Assembly: GCA_937981305.1 (NCBI GenBank) | Contig: CALJPB010000212.1 | Coordinates: forward strand, 1-5,919 | Length of the DNA: 5,919 nucleotides | Reading direction: 5' to 3' | Origin: an uncultured Selenomonas sp. | GTDB lineage: Bacteria; Bacillota; Negativicutes; Selenomonadales; Selenomonadaceae | Shown here: piece after piece, positions 1 through 5,919 of the stretch | Numbering within the stretch: the first letter of the stretch is position 1 | Layout: each line of letters begins with the position of its first letter | Notes under the pieces: model-generated | Seen by the model: only the letters and a program-made list of their open reading frames with translations | The model's database searches: none | Told to the model about the DNA's origin: nothing | Translations under genes and position numbers: made by a program

Positions 1-1
1 A

Positions 2-1681
2 TATGCACTGACCCCGGTCATTCTCATTGCTCTGATCTGTTTCTTCCTCGCTGCGCTCGATTGGGAGCGGAATGTCATGATGCGCACGGCAGAGGAGGCT
101 CACGTTGCGGGGGAGATCTTCACGGAGCTGACGCATGAGTACGAGGCACGTGCAGCGGCGATTGCGATGAACGGTACGGCTTCGTTCACCGGAGATGCGG
201 AGGAGCGGCGTGCATCCTATGAGCGTGTCTATGCGGAACTGAATTTGCATGGTGCATTGCCGCAGTTTTATCTGCTGGCGGCGGATCGGCAGCCACTGTT
301 TCAAACACGCAGTGAAGTTCCTTCCTATCTTGTATCATCGACGGAGAACTGGGGCGTGCTCTCCCGTATGGAGACGCAGTTGGGCGGTGTAGAGGAGTTT
401 GTTCCGCGCAGTGACCGCGAATGGGACTATGTTGTCGGTCAGGCGATTCGACCGGCTGCGGTTGTGGAGCAACCTGCCGTGGAAGGGTATGCCGTTTTTG
501 TTGTGTCTATGCGTGAGTTGGAAAAGCGTTTGCAGACGGGTGAGAAGGTGTATTTTGCCATTGTTGACCGTACGGGACGTGTTCCATTTTCGACGATGGG
601 GATGTTGCGGGGCTCCGTTTTTTACAAAATTGTGCCGCCGTTTGCCGATGCGTGCGGACTTTGTGAGATAGAGGGACAACAGTTCTATGTGGCGCAGGAG
701 CAGGTACTTGACGGACGGTTTACCGTCTATGCGATTTTACCTGTTGGCAGCCGCATTGCACAGTTTGCGACAGGTACGGCGATTCTGCTGGCCGTGCTCC
801 TGCTCATGATACCGTTCATCTATTTCCGCGTGCGTCGGGAAACAAGGGAAAAGACATATGTGATGGATGAGATCGTCGATGCGTTCCGTGCTGTTCGGCA
901 TGGACATCTGGATCGGGAACTCGCCATTTGCACGGGTAATGAGTTCGAGGAGATCGCGGACGAGTACAACCGTATGGTGCAGAGCCTCGTCCGCCTCATG
1001 CAGGAAAATGAAGAGAAGGCACGCGCAAGCGTCATTTCCGAGCTGCGTCAGCTCGAATCACAGTTTAACCCACATTTCCTCTTTAACACGCTCGAAAATA
1101 TTAAATTCATGACGAAGCTTGACCCCGACGCTGCAACGCGTATGATTACCGCGCTCTCGGCACTCCTGCGCTACAGCATCGACAATCGCGTGCAGCGCGT
1201 CCTGCTCGCCGAGGATATCCGCCATCTCGGCAGCTACATCGAGATCCAACGGCAGCGGTTCGGCGCACGCCTTACCTATCAACAGGAGGTCGCGGAGGCG
1301 GCGGAGGCGTGCCTCGTGCCGAAGCTGCTCCTGCAGCCTGTCGTAGAGAACGCCATTCACTACGGGGCGGATGCAGAGGGGACGATTCACATCACCACGC
1401 GGATCACGATTGCAAACGGGAAGATGCAGATCGTCATCGAGGATATGGGCGTCGGGATGGCGGAGGAAACGCTGGCATCGTTGCGGCAGATGATGCGGCG
1501 CGGAGAGAACCGCTCCGTGCACACCGGGCTCTACAATATTCATCGGCGCATTCAACTGCTCTATGGCATGGCATACGGGATGCAGATCGAGCGTCGAGCG
1601 GAGGGCGGTACGCGTGTCACGATGGTGCTGCCCGTGAACGTCGAAAAGGAGGAGGGCAATGCTGCGCATTCTGATTGTTGA
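2..1681 (+). CDS. Sensor histidine kinase, YesM-like, N-terminus cut by window edge
   Basis: This is a membrane-bound sensor kinase that should autophosphorylate on histidine and pass the phosphate to the regulator encoded next to it. The reading frame is open to the left edge, and the first in-frame ATG (base 77) lies after a hydrophobic stretch at bases 11-58, which reads as the first membrane helix, so the true start is outside the window. Numbering from that ATG, residues about 10-225 form the extracytoplasmic sensor region and a second membrane helix lies at about 229-251. A HAMP-like linker follows (about 252-305), then the His_kinase motif NPHFLFN with phospho-acceptor H333. The ATPase domain has N-box N425, G1 box DMGVGM starting at D456, and the G2 motif HTGLYN near G484. 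The 559 visible residues are close to the usual length of this family, so little is missing. The ligand cannot be told; relatives often sense sugars or other extracellular solutes. Confidence 0.93.
   Translation, partial: YALTPVILIALICFFLAALDWERNVMMRTAEEAHVAGEIFTELTHEYEARAAAIAMNGTASFTGDAEERRASYERVYAELNLHGALPQFYLLAADRQPLFQTRSEVPSYLVSSTENWGVLSRMETQLGGVEEFVPRSDREWDYVVGQAIRPAAVVEQPAVEGYAVFVVSMRELEKRLQTGEKVYFAIVDRTGRVPFSTMGMLRGSVFYKIVPPFADACGLCEIEGQQFYVAQEQVLDGRFTVYAILPVGSRIAQFATGTAILLAVLLLMIPFIYFRVRRETREKTYVMDEIVDAFRAVRHGHLDRELAICTGNEFEEIADEYNRMVQSLVRLMQENEEKARASVISELRQLESQFNPHFLFNTLENIKFMTKLDPDAATRMITALSALLRYSIDNRVQRVLLAEDIRHLGSYIEIQRQRFGARLTYQQEVAEAAEACLVPKLLLQPVVENAIHYGADAEGTIHITTRITIANGKMQIVIEDMGVGMAEETLASLRQMMRRGENRSVHTGLYNIHRRIQLLYGMAYGMQIERRAEGGTRVTMVLPVNVEKEEGNAAHSDC
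1647..1655 (+). promoter_or_regulatory. Double Shine-Dalgarno site for the response regulator
   Basis: Two overlapping AGGAGG copies (1647-1652 and 1650-1655) lie inside the end of the kinase gene. The first is 6 bases from the ATG at 1659 and the second only 3, so the first is better placed. The site supports 1659 as the start and suggests translational coupling with the kinase. Confidence 0.8.
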
Positions 1682-2444
1682 GGACGAGGACTTTATACGT
1701 CGCGGGCTGCTGTGTACAATCGACTGGGCGGACATGGAGTGTACTGTGGTGGGGGATGCTGCCGATGGTAAGGCGGGGCTCGAACTCCTGCGTACACTGC
1801 ACCCTGATGTCGTGCTGACGGATATCCGTATGCCGCGTATGGACGGCATTGCAATGGCGGAGCGTGCACGCGCGGAGGGCATCCTGCCGCAGCTCGTCTT
1901 TCTCACGAGCTATGCGGAGTTTGACTATGCCAAAAAGGCAATCCGACTAGGCGCGGCGGACTATTTGCTCAAACCCGTCGACGAACAGGAACTCGCCACG
2001 CTCATGCGGCGGATTGCGGCAGACAGAATGGTGCATGAGGAGATGCCGCAGACGGTGGAAGGAATGGACCGTCTGCCGTACCTCTTGGATGAGTCGATTA
2101 ATCCGTATGTGCGTCACGCGATGGATCGTATCCATGCGAGCTATCGGCAGCGTCTCAGCATCGAGCAGATTGCTGAGGAGTCGGGTGTGAGTGCGAGCTA
2201 TCTCAGCCGTAAGTTCAAGGAGGCTACGGGGCAGACATTTCTTGAATGCTTAACGCGGACGCGTTTGCAGAGTGCTGTGGCGCAGCTCCGCTCAGGCAAG
2301 TTCCGCGTCTACGAGGTCGCGGAGGAGAACGGCTTTGGCGATTACAAGAATTTTTGTACCGTTTTCAAAAAGTATATGAATTGTTCGCCGCGTGCGTTTA
2401 TGATGGAGAAAAGAACCGCTGCTCTGCGGCAGGAGACAGAATAG
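1659..2444 (+). CDS. Response regulator, receiver plus AraC-type DNA-binding domain (YesN-like)
   Basis: This cytoplasmic transcription factor is the likely partner of the overlapping kinase gene. The receiver domain covers residues about 1-120, with acidic residues E8 and D9, phospho-acceptor D55 (in TDIRMPRMDG), the T83/S84 switch position and the conserved K105 in LLKPV. A short linker (about 120-150) leads to an AraC/XylS DNA-binding domain at about 152-250 with two helix-turn-helix units: the first around SIEQIAEESGVSASYLSRKF and the second around VYEVAEENGFGDYKNFCTVF, ending with the family signature near SPRAF. At 261 residues it is short for YesN-type regulators, many of which have a longer linker; this is a compact version, not a truncation, because both domains are complete. 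It overlaps the kinase by 23 bases and has a strong Shine-Dalgarno site. Targets are not visible; regulators of this class often control neighbouring transport or carbohydrate genes. Confidence 0.94.
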   Translation: MLRILIVEDEDFIRRGLLCTIDWADMECTVVGDAADGKAGLELLRTLHPDVVLTDIRMPRMDGIAMAERARAEGILPQLVFLTSYAEFDYAKKAIRLGAADYLLKPVDEQELATLMRRIAADRMVHEEMPQTVEGMDRLPYLLDESINPYVRHAMDRIHASYRQRLSIEQIAEESGVSASYLSRKFKEATGQTFLECLTRTRLQSAVAQLRSGKFRVYEVAEENGFGDYKNFCTVFKKYMNCSPRAFMMEKRTAALRQETE

Positions 2445-2445
2445 A

Positions 2446-2489
2446 AACGCAATCCCCCCGCAGCATTTTTGCTGCGGGGGGATTGCGTT
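2446..2489. terminator. Long perfect hairpin between convergent genes, probable bidirectional terminator
   Basis: A 19-base arm (2446-2464) is exactly complementary to 2471-2489, and the A-T pair 2465/2470 extends the stem to 20 pairs with a four-T loop. The core is a run of six C facing six G. It starts two bases after the regulator stop codon and ends 28 bases from the cupin stop codon on the other strand. On the minus strand the stem is followed by a T-rich stretch (TTTCTATTCT). On the plus strand there is no long T-tract, so termination may be better in the cupin direction. Confidence 0.8.
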
Positions 2490-2517
2490 CAGGGAGAAAT
2501 GTATTGATGTATGGAAT

Positions 2518-2862
2518 TTACGCCGCAGGGAATGCGACGACAAGAAGCATCTTGAACGGTGTTTCCTTCGCCGCATAGACGGAGTGCGGATGGGTTGCGG
2601 GCATGACAATGCTCTCGCCCGCCTTGAGCGTATAGGTTTCGTCATCGATTGTGATGATGCCCTCGCCCTCGAGTGCCGTGACGAGCGCATCACCCGTGGA
2701 GGCGTGTGTGCTGATGCCCTCGCCCTTTGCGAAGGCGAAGAGCGTGATTCCGAGCCCCTTGTTCTGGATGAGCGTCTTGCTGACGACCTGTCCCTCGGCG
2801 TATGCAACCTGCTCCTTGAGCAGAAGTGCCTGTTGATGCTGGATATTGTTCAGGATTGCCAT
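2518..2862 (-). CDS. Small single-domain cupin protein
   Basis: This encodes a 114-residue protein with one cupin beta-barrel and no signal peptide, so it is probably cytoplasmic. Motif 1 is represented by GEGISTH...GDALVTALEGEG (residues 47-68) and motif 2 by AGESIVMPATHPHSVYA (81-97). The second His of the usual HxH pair is serine (H53, S55), while H93 of the PxxxPH segment is kept. Metal binding is therefore uncertain and may use H53, H93 and a nearby acidic residue such as D58. The start at 2862 is chosen because AGGAGG (2875-2870) sits 7 bases upstream; the longer frame from 2943 has no such site and would contain the promoter. It converges on the regulator gene and diverges from the gene at 3058. 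Cupins of this kind have varied roles (sugar, small-molecule or oxygen-related enzymes, binding proteins), so I give no specific function. Confidence 0.85.
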   Translation of the reverse strand: MAILNNIQHQQALLLKEQVAYAEGQVVSKTLIQNKGLGITLFAFAKGEGISTHASTGDALVTALEGEGIITIDDETYTLKAGESIVMPATHPHSVYAAKETPFKMLLVVAFPAA

Positions 2863-2901
2863 GATGTTTCCTCCTTGTGTGCTGTGAGAATTTCTGTGCA
2901 C

Positions 2902-2930
2902 ATTATACATGGAATATCTTCTAAAGAATG
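2902..2930 (-). promoter_or_regulatory. Probable promoter of the cupin gene
   Basis: The minus strand has a perfect TATAAT at 2907-2902. The -35 region is weak: the best hexamers with 16-17 base spacing (ATTCTT or CATTCT, about 2924-2930) match TTGACA poorly, which would fit dependence on an activator. The expected transcript start near 2895 gives a leader of about 33 bases. Confidence 0.55.
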
Positions 2931-2945
2931 TGATCCAAACCACAA

Positions 2946-2966
2946 TTCCGAGAAGAACACTCGGAA
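2946..2966. promoter_or_regulatory. Inverted repeat TTCCGAG-N7-CTCGGAA, candidate operator
   Basis: Perfect 7-base arms (2946-2952 and 2960-2966) flank a 7-base spacer in the divergent intergenic region. The centre lies about 61 bases upstream of the predicted cupin transcript start and about 69 upstream of the start of the gene at 3058. It therefore overlaps neither -10 box and could serve an activator acting on either or both sides. I do not recognise it as the site of a named regulator. Confidence 0.45.
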
Positions 2967-2989
2967 ATAAAAATCAAAAATTTTTTCAG

Positions 2990-3018
2990 TTGTCAAACGT
3001 GTACCTTTGTCCTATAAT
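2990..3018 (+). promoter_or_regulatory. Strong sigma-A/sigma-70-type promoter for the CxCxxC protein
   Basis: TTGTCA (2990-2995) and a perfect TATAAT (3013-3018) are separated by 17 bases. The stretch just upstream (2967-2987) is almost all A and T, including five A followed by six T, which resembles an UP element or an intrinsic bend. Transcription should start near 3025, giving a leader of about 33 bases. Nothing suggests a riboswitch in so short a leader. Confidence 0.8.
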
Positions 3019-3057
3019 AACAAATAGATTGTTTCAGAGAATTGAGGAGGATGAAGG

Positions 3058-3414
3058 ATGGCGTTGGATCGCAGTGCTGTGATCGATGAGGTGCAGAAGC
3101 TGGCCGATGCGCCGTCGGTCTACGAAGGACTGAAGGCGAAAGCAGAGGCTTTTCTGGAGGCGGTGGACACACCGCAGGAAAAATCCGCGTTTCGGACACT
3201 CATGGATGAAATAAAGAGCGATGTGCTGACAATCGACCAGCTCATCGGTTTTACGGAGTCGCCGGACGGTACGGCTGTGTTTGGCGCACAGAAAGCAGGG
3301 GAACTTGCTGCTGCGGCGAAGCAGGCGAAGGAGCAGGGAGAGGATACCTGCATCTGCCCTGCGTGTCAGGCGGGCAAGAAAATCCTTGCGAATCAGGCGG
3401 TAATTGCATCGTAG
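3058..3414 (+). CDS. Unknown small protein with C-terminal CxCxxC motif
   Basis: I do not recognise the function. The start is well supported: GAGGAGG at 3044-3050 lies 7 bases before the ATG, downstream of a near-consensus promoter. An ATG at 3051 is in another frame and stops after 12 codons. The 118-residue product has no signal peptide or membrane segment. Residues about 4-60 are rich in A, E, K, D and L and look helical. A segment TESPDGTAVFG follows (66-76), then a lysine- and alanine-rich helix (78-93), and finally C98, C100 and C103 in the sequence CICPACQAG before a short tail. Three closely spaced cysteines could bind a metal or take part in thiol chemistry, perhaps with a second molecule supplying further ligands. 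It appears monocistronic, with a terminator-like hairpin 16 bases after the stop. A strong promoter suggests high expression. Confidence 0.85.
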   Translation: MALDRSAVIDEVQKLADAPSVYEGLKAKAEAFLEAVDTPQEKSAFRTLMDEIKSDVLTIDQLIGFTESPDGTAVFGAQKAGELAAAAKQAKEQGEDTCICPACQAGKKILANQAVIAS

Positions 3415-3430
3415 GAGTGTATGGAAAGGA

Positions 3431-3466
3431 GCTGTTGCACGAATGCATTCGTGTAACGGCTTTTTT
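3431..3466 (+). terminator. Intrinsic terminator, or attenuator in front of priA
   Basis: Arms 3431-3443 and 3448-3460 form a 13-pair RNA stem (11 Watson-Crick pairs and two G-U pairs) with a TGCA loop, followed directly by six T (3461-3466). This is the classic shape of a Rho-independent terminator for the gene ending at 3414. It ends only 18 bases before the priA start codon, leaving no room for a separate promoter between them. Confidence 0.85.
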
Positions 3467-3484
3467 GGTGAAGAAAGTGAACAT

Positions 3485-5899
3485 ATGACCGTTGCGGATG
3501 TCTATATCAACATTCCGGTCAAGAGCATCCGACAGGAGTTCACCTATCGCCTGCCGGAAGGCCTCGCGCAGGTCACGGCAGGGTGGCGTGTCTTCGTTCC
3601 GTTCGGCAGTGTGCGCAAGGAGGGCTTCGTTACCCGCATACGTCCCTACGACGCGAAAAGAGACGGGGAACACGCACTGAAGGATGTCATTGGAGCGGTG
3701 GATGAGGAGGCATGGTTTTCCCCCGAGCTTCTTGCCGCCGCACAGGAGCTGTCGGACTTTTACCTTTGTTCGGCGGCGGAGATCATGCGTCTCTTTATGC
3801 CGGGCAAGAGCGGGGTGCGTATCTTTCCCGTCTATGCAGCGGCACAGGATGGGGATGAGGAGCACCCCCTGCTTGCGGACGTGCGCGTGCATACTGTCTA
3901 TGCATATCTGCGGGACCATGGCAGTCAGCGTATGGCGCAGCTGCGGCGGGCACTGTCGGCGATCGAGGTCGATGGGTGTGTGGAGAAGCTTCTGCGGTAT
4001 GATCTTGTGCGCAAGGAGTATGATGCGGATAAACGTGACAAGGCACAGTACGAGAAGTACTATACTGCGGGGGAAATTACGGATGAGCTGCTCGCGGGTC
4101 TTACGCGCAGGCCGGCGCAGATGCGGACACTTGCTCTCTTTCGGGAACAGGACACCTACACGCGTGCCGCGCTGGATGAGAAGGGCGTGTCCCTGGCGAC
4201 AATCAAGAACCTTGTTGCAGCCGGGTATCTGACGGAACACCTGAGGCGCAGACTGCGCTCCAGCTATGGCATGGGGACAGCAAAGACATACGCAGAGGAG
4301 CTGACGGAGGCGCAGACGGAGACACTTGCGCAGCTGTATGCGGGGATTGGGGAGAACGCGTTTCATGGATATCTGCTGCACGGCGTGACGGGTAGCGGCA
4401 AAACACGCGTCTATATCGAGACCGCGCGCGCCGTGCGTGCAGCAGGACGACAGGTGATCGTACTCGTTCCCGAGATTGCGTTGACGGGGCAGCTTGTCAC
4501 GGCTTTTCAGGAGGTGTTTGCGGACGATATTGTCGTCCTCCACAGTCAGCTCTCACTTGCCGAGCGCAACGACGCGATCTTTCGCGTGCGGCGCGGAGAT
4601 GCGGGCATCATCCTCGGTGCGCGTTCGGCACTCTTTACGCCCGCCGCCGATGTCGGTGCGATCATCCTCGACGAGGAGCAGGATATGTCCTATAAACAGG
4701 ATGAATCACCGCGCTACCATGCGCGGGTAGTCGCGGAGATCCTCGCGCGGCGGCACGGTGCCATCCTTGTGCTCGGCAGTGCGACACCCTCGCTCGAGTC
4801 GTATGCGCGGGCACAGGAAGGGGAGCTGACGCTCCTTACGATGCCCGAACGCATCGGCAGTCAGCCACTGCCCGAGGTGCGTGCCGTCGATATGCGCGAG
4901 GAGCTGCGGCGCGGGCGGCGCACGATCATCTCGCCTGCCCTGCGCGACCTCCTTACGGAGACGCTGGCACGTCACGAACAGGCGATTATCATGCTGAATC
5001 GGCGCGGCTACTCGACCTTCATTATGTGCCGCTCCTGCGGTGCAGTGATGACGTGTACGGACTGTGGAATGCCGCTTGTCTATCATGCAAACGGCGTCCT
5101 CGTCTGCCATCACTGCGATCTGCGCGTCCCTGTCCCCGATACCTGTCCGAAATGCGGCAGCCGATACATCAAATACTTCGGCTCGGGGACGGAAAAGCTC
5201 GAGGAGGAGCTGGGGCAGCTACTCCCGGCAGCGCGCCTTGTGCGCATGGATCGCGATACGACGGGGCGAAAGCTCGCACATACAGAGATTTTGACGCAAT
5301 TTCGCAACCGCGATTTTGACATCCTCCTCGGCACGCAGATGGTAGCAAAGGGGCATGACCTGCCCGGCGTACACGCTGTGGGCATTATCAGTGCAGATGC
5401 GAGTCTCAATCTGCCGGATTTTCGCGCGGCGGAGCGCTGTTTCATGCTCATCACACAGACGGCGGGACGTGCGGGGCGCCACGGTGCACGCGGTGAGGTT
5501 ATTGTACAGACATACAACCCTGAACACTATGCCGTGCGCACAGCAATGCGGCAGGACTATGTGTCGTTCTATGCGCACGAGATCGCGCTGCGCCGTGAGC
5601 TTTTCTATCCACCGTTCAGTCGTCTGGTCAAACTGCTTTTTCGTGATCCACAGCGTGCGCGTGCATGGGAGACGGCACGGGATTTTGTCGCCGTAGCGCA
5701 GAGAGCGTTTGCGCGGCGGCAGGACTGCACGATCATTGGACCCTCGCCCGCACTGATCGAACGGGAGCGCGGTGTTTATCGCTTCATTGTGCTCATCAAG
5801 ACGGGGGGGTTGGCATCGGTACAGGAATTTTTGCGCGAGCAAGGGGTACATTTGCGTGACGACATTGCAATCGACATCGACCCGGTCACGATTTTTTGA
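3485..5899 (+). CDS. priA: Primosomal protein N', replication-restart helicase PriA
   Basis: PriA recognises stalled or repaired forks and loads the replicative helicase for restart; it is an ATP-dependent 3'-5' DNA helicase. The 804 residues begin with an N-terminal 3'-end-binding domain (about 1-105, starting TVADVYINIPV), then a winged-helix region. Helicase lobe 1 carries Walker A GVTGSGKT (300-307), Walker B DEEQ (396-399), SYKQDESPRYHAR (402-414) and motif III GSATP (431-435). Eight cysteines of the two zinc sites are all present: C515/C518, C524/C527, C541/C544, C554/C557. Lobe 2 has GTQMVAKGHD (616-625) and QTAGRAGR (658-665), followed by the C-terminal domain. The fourth Walker B residue is Q399 where E. 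coli and B. subtilis have His. ATG 3485 is chosen because the family N-terminus begins there; the Shine-Dalgarno site is weak (GAAAGTGA). The upstream hairpin may limit expression. Confidence 0.96.
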   Translation: MTVADVYINIPVKSIRQEFTYRLPEGLAQVTAGWRVFVPFGSVRKEGFVTRIRPYDAKRDGEHALKDVIGAVDEEAWFSPELLAAAQELSDFYLCSAAEIMRLFMPGKSGVRIFPVYAAAQDGDEEHPLLADVRVHTVYAYLRDHGSQRMAQLRRALSAIEVDGCVEKLLRYDLVRKEYDADKRDKAQYEKYYTAGEITDELLAGLTRRPAQMRTLALFREQDTYTRAALDEKGVSLATIKNLVAAGYLTEHLRRRLRSSYGMGTAKTYAEELTEAQTETLAQLYAGIGENAFHGYLLHGVTGSGKTRVYIETARAVRAAGRQVIVLVPEIALTGQLVTAFQEVFADDIVVLHSQLSLAERNDAIFRVRRGDAGIILGARSALFTPAADVGAIILDEEQDMSYKQDESPRYHARVVAEILARRHGAILVLGSATPSLESYARAQEGELTLLTMPERIGSQPLPEVRAVDMREELRRGRRTIISPALRDLLTETLARHEQAIIMLNRRGYSTFIMCRSCGAVMTCTDCGMPLVYHANGVLVCHHCDLRVPVPDTCPKCGSRYIKYFGSGTEKLEEELGQLLPAARLVRMDRDTTGRKLAHTEILTQFRNRDFDILLGTQMVAKGHDLPGVHAVGIISADASLNLPDFRAAERCFMLITQTAGRAGRHGARGEVIVQTYNPEHYAVRTAMRQDYVSFYAHEIALRRELFYPPFSRLVKLLFRDPQRARAWETARDFVAVAQRAFARRQDCTIIGPSPALIERERGVYRFIVLIKTGGLASVQEFLREQGVHLRDDIAIDIDPVTIF

Positions 5900-5919
5900 G
5901 AAATAATAGAAAAAACTAT

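Noticed and set aside
77..79. ATG 77 as the true kinase start
   Set aside because: The frame is open upstream to base 2 and encodes a hydrophobic helix needed to place the sensor domain outside the membrane.
1058..1906. A 282-codon open frame on the minus strand
   Set aside because: It spans the antisense of the conserved kinase and receiver domains, and its translation is arginine/serine-rich with no recognisable domain.
2863..2943. Longer cupin N-terminus starting at 2943
   Set aside because: The extra 27 residues are not cupin-like and would contain the TATAAT at 2902-2907, whereas ATG 2862 has AGGAGG at ideal spacing.
2584..2970. A plus-strand open frame across the cupin region
   Set aside because: It is antisense to the cupin, whose protein has recognisable motifs, a ribosome binding site and a promoter on the minus strand.
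2946..2986. The intergenic inverted repeat plus the downstream T-run as a terminator
   Set aside because: The six T lie 14 bases after the stem, not next to it, and no gene on the plus strand ends just upstream.
3404..3484. Extended PriA start at TTG 3404 or ATG 3443
   Set aside because: The extension runs through the terminator stem and overlaps the previous stop codon, and the family N-terminus begins at the ATG at 3485.
3251..4543. A 430-codon open frame on the minus strand
   Set aside because: It lies opposite the end of the CxCxxC gene and much of priA. It has no recognisable domain and is a by-product of GC-rich codon use in priA.
1..5919. Insertion sequence, phage, CRISPR, tRNA or toxin-antitoxin content
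   Set aside because: I saw no transposase motifs, direct repeat arrays, tRNA-like folds or paired small toxin/antitoxin genes on either strand.

Overview
The window looks like ordinary chromosome of a fairly GC-rich, low-redundancy Firmicute-type bacterium. A Selenomonas-like Negativicute is my best guess. This rests on the YesM/YesN-style two-component pair, a PriA of about 800 residues (close to the Bacillus-type length rather than the shorter E. coli length), AGGAGG-type ribosome binding sites and TATAAT promoters. The assignment is an inference from style, not from a marker gene.

Layout from left to right. (1) Bases 2-1681, plus strand: a sensor histidine kinase of the YesM/LytS-like (HPK8-type) class, cut at its N-terminus by the window edge. 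(2) Bases 1659-2444, plus strand: its partner, a YesN-type response regulator with receiver and AraC DNA-binding domains, overlapping the kinase by 23 bases. (3) Bases 2446-2489: a very long perfect hairpin, probably a shared terminator between convergent genes. (4) Bases 2518-2862, minus strand: a small single-domain cupin. (5) Bases 2863-3057: a divergent intergenic region with a promoter for each side and a 21-base inverted repeat between them. (6) Bases 3058-3414, plus strand: a 118-residue protein of unknown function, predicted mostly helical, with a C-terminal CxCxxC motif and a strong promoter. (7) Bases 3431-3466: a hairpin followed by six T, shaped like an intrinsic terminator but only 18 bases before the next start codon. 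(8) Bases 3485-5899, plus strand: primosomal helicase PriA, complete.

Functionally, the kinase and regulator form one signalling unit; its target genes are not visible here. PriA is a housekeeping replication-restart helicase. The cupin and the CxCxxC protein are divergently transcribed and may share a regulator at the inverted repeat. I see no insertion sequence, phage gene, CRISPR array, tRNA or rRNA. I do not see a clearly new multi-gene system. The most useful leads are the shared regulatory region at 2863-3057, the CxCxxC protein, the terminator-like hairpin in front of priA, the sole CxxC cysteine pair in the sensor domain, and the DEEQ Walker B sequence in PriA.
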